Shown here piece by piece: positions 6,432 through 6,730 of a stretch of 6,730 bases of DNA. Under the pieces are notes generated by a model. The model was not told the DNA's origin and did no database searches. It saw nothing but the letters and a program-made list of their open reading frames with translations. The translations under genes and the position numbers were made by a program. Positions within the stretch are counted from its first letter, which is position 1. Each line of letters starts with the position of its first letter. The stretch spans positions 1-6,730 of the forward strand of contig JAEUMU010000216.1 of NCBI GenBank assembly GCA_016791325.1, written 5' to 3'. The DNA is from Hyphomonadaceae bacterium. GTDB taxonomy: Bacteria; Pseudomonadota; Alphaproteobacteria; Caulobacterales; Aquidulcibacteraceae.

Positions 6432-6730
6432 ATGAATGCTCGAGGCGCGCGTTGGTTTGCACTTGTGCTTGCTACGGCGATTGCAGGCGTTGTCGCGGCG
6501 TGCGCTGCGATAGAGCGGGGGCCGCCTCTTACTGCGCAGTGCTACTGGCTCTCGAATGAGGGCGCGGGATGGGTTTCGCGCCCTGACCTGGCCGAGCCTG
6601 AACTCTGCTTCGAGATGGATAGCTGCTCCGGCGGTGTGGGGCTGTCAGGCGGCGGCTGCTACAAATGGGCGGCTGGTGCGGACGCACCTGCTATTCCTTG
6701 GCCCGAGCTTGGCTTTGCCGCTCTGTCTCA
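6432..6730 (+). CDS. Predicted cysteine-rich lipoprotein of unknown function, 3' truncated by window edge
   Basis: I do not recognise this protein. The frame is open from the ATG at 6432 to the window end (99 codons and two bases) without a stop. The N-terminus is a lipoprotein signal peptide: two arginines at 4 and 7, a hydrophobic stretch at about 8-22, and a lipobox V-A-A-C with Cys24 as the likely lipidated residue. The visible mature part has four more cysteines (37, 59, 65 and 76), enough for two disulfides, plus glycine-rich SCSGGVGLSGGGCYKW at 64-79 and several tryptophans. A periplasmic or outer-membrane location is inferred. GGGGCGGA at 6421-6428 is a possible ribosome binding site. 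It begins 112 bases after coq7 on the same strand, far enough for its own promoter. Its paired cysteines could make it a client of the disulfide system that includes the nearby DsbB, but nothing proves this. Confidence 0.65.
   Translation, partial: MNARGARWFALVLATAIAGVVAACAAIERGPPLTAQCYWLSNEGAGWVSRPDLAEPELCFEMDSCSGGVGLSGGGCYKWAAGADAPAIPWPELGFAALS

Noticed and set aside
5540..6433. Minus-strand open frame of 297 codons across dsbB and coq7
   Set aside because: It is antisense to two genes with intact catalytic motifs, has an Arg/His/Ala-biased product and no recognisable domain.

Overview
This is an ordinary-looking piece of a GC-rich proteobacterial chromosome. The gene set points to an alphaproteobacterium: class II DAHP synthase, bacterial-type glutathione synthetase, zinc-type GTP cyclohydrolase I, the Coq7 ubiquinone hydroxylase and an ExoD-family protein. 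A Caulobacterales-like origin is possible, but that is an impression and no tree supports it. I see no insertion sequence, integrase, CRISPR array, toxin-antitoxin pair or defence gene.

Layout. Bases 1-1114 (+) hold the 3' three quarters of a class II DAHP synthase gene, which starts before the window. After a gap of about 100 bases comes gshB (1211-2152, +). It meets folE (2149-2730, -) tail to tail in one shared CTAG. Just upstream of folE on the minus strand, 34 bases away, is a SLC13/DASS-type anion symporter gene (2765-4210, -). The gap between them contains a small hairpin that includes the likely folE ribosome binding site. A complete tRNA-Leu(CAA) gene (4311-4397, -) follows, with a good -35 box upstream of it.

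The plus strand then carries an exoD-family membrane protein gene (4544-5206), a dsbB-family gene (5271-5765) and coq7 (5762-6319). The last two overlap by ATGA. The window ends inside a lipoprotein gene rich in cysteines (6432 to the end, +) that I do not recognise and that is open at its 3' end.

How the genes relate. DAHP synthase opens the shikimate pathway, the source of aromatic amino acids, of folate's p-aminobenzoate and, in many bacteria, of the ubiquinone ring precursor. FolE makes the pterin half of folate. Coq7 completes the ubiquinone ring, and DsbB passes electrons from periplasmic disulfide formation to ubiquinone, so the overlapping dsbB-coq7 pair makes biochemical sense. GshB makes glutathione, the cytoplasmic thiol buffer. 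This shared chorismate, quinone and thiol theme is my inference and may be chance neighbourhood. I did not find a convincing new system. The points most worth a second look are the cysteine-rich lipoprotein, the changed glycine-rich loop of GshB, the hairpin in front of folE and the dsbB-coq7 coupling.
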